From: an uncultured Lachnospiraceae bacterium
Lineage (GTDB): Bacteria > Bacillota > Clostridia > Lachnospirales > Lachnospiraceae
Length of the DNA stretch: 64,000 nucleotides
Reading direction: 5' to 3'
Assembly: GCA_902789175.1 (NCBI GenBank)
Contig: CADANF010000005.1
Span: 1 to 64,000 of the forward strand
Part shown: one piece after another, positions 62,228 to 64,000 of the stretch
Layout of the letters: every line of letters begins with the position of its first letter
Numbering within the stretch: position 1 is the first letter of the stretch
Notes under the pieces: generated by a model
Seen by the model: only the letters and a program-made list of their open reading frames with translations
The model's database searches: none
What the model was told of the DNA's origin: nothing
Translations under genes and position numbers: made by a program

Positions 62228-64000
62228 GAAAGATAAAGAAGAAAATAATACAGGATGGAACAGGGTAGCGGTTCCTGTAGTGGCTATATTTATATTTACA
62301 TTTCTCGTGATCCTTCAAAGAAGAGGAGTTGTTCTTGATGATAACAGAGGAGAAGTAAATGGAGATTATTCCTTTACCGAAGATGTAAAAACTACAGCAG
62401 AATGTCTGCTTATTGTTGATAAAGAAGATGTAAATACCTTAGAGATAACTCCAGAGATGGAGATAGTCCTTAAGCAGATGAAGATTCCTTATGACAAGAA
62501 GGATGTAACCGAGGTGGATTGGGATACAGACCTTTATAATTACAGGAATGTTGTAATATCTTTTAGTGATTGGGATAAGATGGAAGGCGGGGCAGAAACC
62601 TTGTCCAGATGGATCCTCACAGGAGGACATCTTATGTGTGATACCACACCTTATGTGGGAACGGTATTTAAAGCACTTTTTCCAAGACTTGGCATAGAGA
62701 GCTGCGCGGGTTATACAAAGATCAAAGGGATAACGCTTCTTGATGAGAGGATGATAGGTTCATATGTTAAAAAGAATTTTAAATTCTCTCTTGATGGAGA
62801 AGAGGATGGACTTGATATCTCTTTAGGGATCCAGCTTTCAAAAGACTGTGACAGAGTTGTGGCTTCAGAGGATGGAAGCGTGCCTCTTTTATGGGGATAT
62901 AAATCTGGCAGTGGTAAGACAGTTATCATGAATTATACAATGACAGATAAATTCCAGAGAGGTTTTTACTGCCTTGCTTACAGTATGTTAGATGATGTAT
63001 GCATTTACCCGGTGATCAATGCCTCTTCTTATTATATCGATGATTTTCCGTCACCGGTACCTAGTGGTGATTCCACTTATATCATGAGGGATTATGGGGT
63101 TGATATTGCTACATTTTATGCCAATTACTGGCTGCCACAGGTGATCAAATGGGAAAAAGAGTATGGTATTGTTCATACCGGTTTTATCATTGAGGATTAT
63201 AACGATAATGTAAATGCACCATTTAAGAGAAATTATGCTACAGCCCGTTTCTTGATGTTTGGAAATATGCTTCTTAACAATGGTGGAGAATTAGGACTTC
63301 ATGGATATAACCATCAGCCTTTATGTATAAAAGGTATAGATGATGACATGCAGTTCGGCACATATAAATTATGGCCTGATTCAAAGAGCATTGTTGAAGC
63401 TATTACGGAATTAAAGGATTTTTCAGGTCAGTTATTCCCAAATGAAACTTTTAGAGTTTATGTACCTCCTTCAAATATCATATCTGAAGAAGGTAAGAAA
63501 GCTCTCCTTAATGCGGATAAGGATATTACCATTATTTCAAGTATTTATCTTCCGGATGCAGATGTTAACAGTTGTACCCAGGAATTTGGGATAGATGAAG
63601 AAAATAATGTTATAGAGACTCCTAGAATTGTGTCAGGTTGTGATATGGATGAATATATGTATTATACAGCATTTTCAGAACTGAATTTTCATTATGTTCA
63701 GTCCCATTTCCTTCATCCGGATGATGTTTTAGACCCGGACCGAGGTGCTGAGGCAGGCTGGGCTAAAAATGTAGAGTGGTTCAATGAATATCTGGATTTC
63801 TTAAAAGTATCTGTTCCTGATATAAGGCAGTGTACAGGGTCTGAGATGGGAGATGCTACGCTTAAATATACAAAGCTTTCAGTTGAAAGAATCTATAAAA
63901 ATGACTGTCTGGAGGTAAATCTGGGAGGATATGCTGGAGATGCATCATTTTTACTGAGGCTTACAGATAAGGAAATTGTAAATGTTGCCGGAGGAACTGC
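62211..64000 (+). CDS. DUF2194/CE4-like polysaccharide deacetylase, cut by the window edge
   Basis: The first 596 codons of a protein that continues beyond the window. One membrane helix (about 18-36), a beta/alpha domain to about 260, then a deacetylase-like domain: YYIDDFPSPVP with Asp277-Asp278 and LHGYNH with His364 and His368, in the place of the CE4 metal-binding motifs. This resembles DUF2194 proteins. AAGGGTGA precedes the ATG; the start lies inside the previous gene. In a pel operon it would deacetylate the polymer, in place of the PelA deacetylase domain. Confidence 0.65.
   Translation, partial: MKIHFKKDKEENNTGWNRVAVPVVAIFIFTFLVILQRRGVVLDDNRGEVNGDYSFTEDVKTTAECLLIVDKEDVNTLEITPEMEIVLKQMKIPYDKKDVTEVDWDTDLYNYRNVVISFSDWDKMEGGAETLSRWILTGGHLMCDTTPYVGTVFKALFPRLGIESCAGYTKIKGITLLDERMIGSYVKKNFKFSLDGEEDGLDISLGIQLSKDCDRVVASEDGSVPLLWGYKSGSGKTVIMNYTMTDKFQRGFYCLAYSMLDDVCIYPVINASSYYIDDFPSPVPSGDSTYIMRDYGVDIATFYANYWLPQVIKWEKEYGIVHTGFIIEDYNDNVNAPFKRNYATARFLMFGNMLLNNGGELGLHGYNHQPLCIKGIDDDMQFGTYKLWPDSKSIVEAITELKDFSGQLFPNETFRVYVPPSNIISEEGKKALLNADKDITIISSIYLPDADVNSCTQEFGIDEENNVIETPRIVSGCDMDEYMYYTAFSELNFHYVQSHFLHPDDVLDPDRGAEAGWAKNVEWFNEYLDFLKVSVPDIRQCTGSEMGDATLKYTKLSVERIYKNDCLEVNLGGYAGDASFLLRLTDKEIVNVAGGT

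Noticed and set aside
1..64000. tRNA, rRNA, insertion sequence or prophage genes
   Set aside because: I looked for conserved RNA motifs and transposase, integrase and phage features and found none.

Overview
The window looks like chromosomal DNA of a low-GC anaerobic Firmicute, most likely Lachnospiraceae of the Butyrivibrio/Pseudobutyrivibrio kind. The signs are AT-rich codon use, AGGAGG-type ribosome binding sites with several TTG/GTG starts, many sugar ABC importers controlled by YesM-type kinases and AraC-type response regulators, and wall-binding repeats on secreted enzymes. I see no rRNA, tRNA, CRISPR array, transposase or phage gene.

Layout. (1) 0-7.6 kb: an AraC regulator divergent from a GH94-like oligosaccharide phosphorylase, followed by a binding protein and two permeases; the layout fits import and phosphorolysis of a beta-glucan oligosaccharide. 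(2) 7.6-12.6 kb: a membrane-anchored solute-binding protein with a sensor kinase and response regulator, a three-component sugar sensor. (3) 12.6-19.7 kb: a second importer followed by a second kinase/regulator pair. (4) 19.7-24.4 kb: a small PH-domain protein and a MATE exporter on the minus strand, then an Amt-PII fusion and a minimal AraC protein, each preceded by a related palindromic element. (5) 24.4-30.6 kb: a Bat-type operon (MoxR ATPase, DUF58, double-VWA protein, TPR protein, lipoprotein). (6) 30.7-32.0 kb: an ArsB/NhaD-type permease. (7) 32.0-36.0 kb: an AT-rich module encoding a small secreted protein, two FtsX-type permeases and an ATPase, with a strong promoter and a structured leader, bounded by a direct repeat. 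(8) 36.1-39.2 kb: a second MATE exporter and glucose-6-phosphate isomerase. (9) 39.3-42.4 kb: an Agr-like GHKL kinase/LytTR regulator pair and a 546-base intergenic region with LytTR-like repeats, a possible micro-ORF and a terminator. (10) 42.4-47.3 kb: feoA-feoB-copA, with a CopZ-like domain fused to the end of CopA. (11) 47.5-52.5 kb: a transglutaminase-like surface protein, a polyprenyl-phosphate sugar transferase and a GH5 endoglucanase; the two secreted proteins share the same C-terminal wall-binding module. (12) 52.6-55.9 kb: a third importer. (13) 55.9-59.0 kb: an alpha/beta hydrolase, azlCD and pta. (14) 59.0 kb to the window edge: the start of a Gram-positive pel-type exopolysaccharide operon (PelD-like, PelE-like, DUF2194/deacetylase-like, cut by the window).

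How the parts work together. Three importers feed oligosaccharides into the cell and two YesM/AraC pairs probably sense them; no importer has its own ATPase, so a shared ATPase elsewhere is implied. Phosphorolysis products, glucose-6-phosphate isomerase and phosphotransacetylase belong to the same central carbon flow. The surface enzymes and the pel-type operon point to matrix and envelope building, with c-di-GMP control suggested by an RNND site in the PelD-like protein. The parts most worth a second look are the secreted-protein/FtsX module and its leader, the LytTR locus with its micro-ORF, the Amt-PII locus with its palindromes and leader terminator, and the CopA-CopZ fusion with an internal start.
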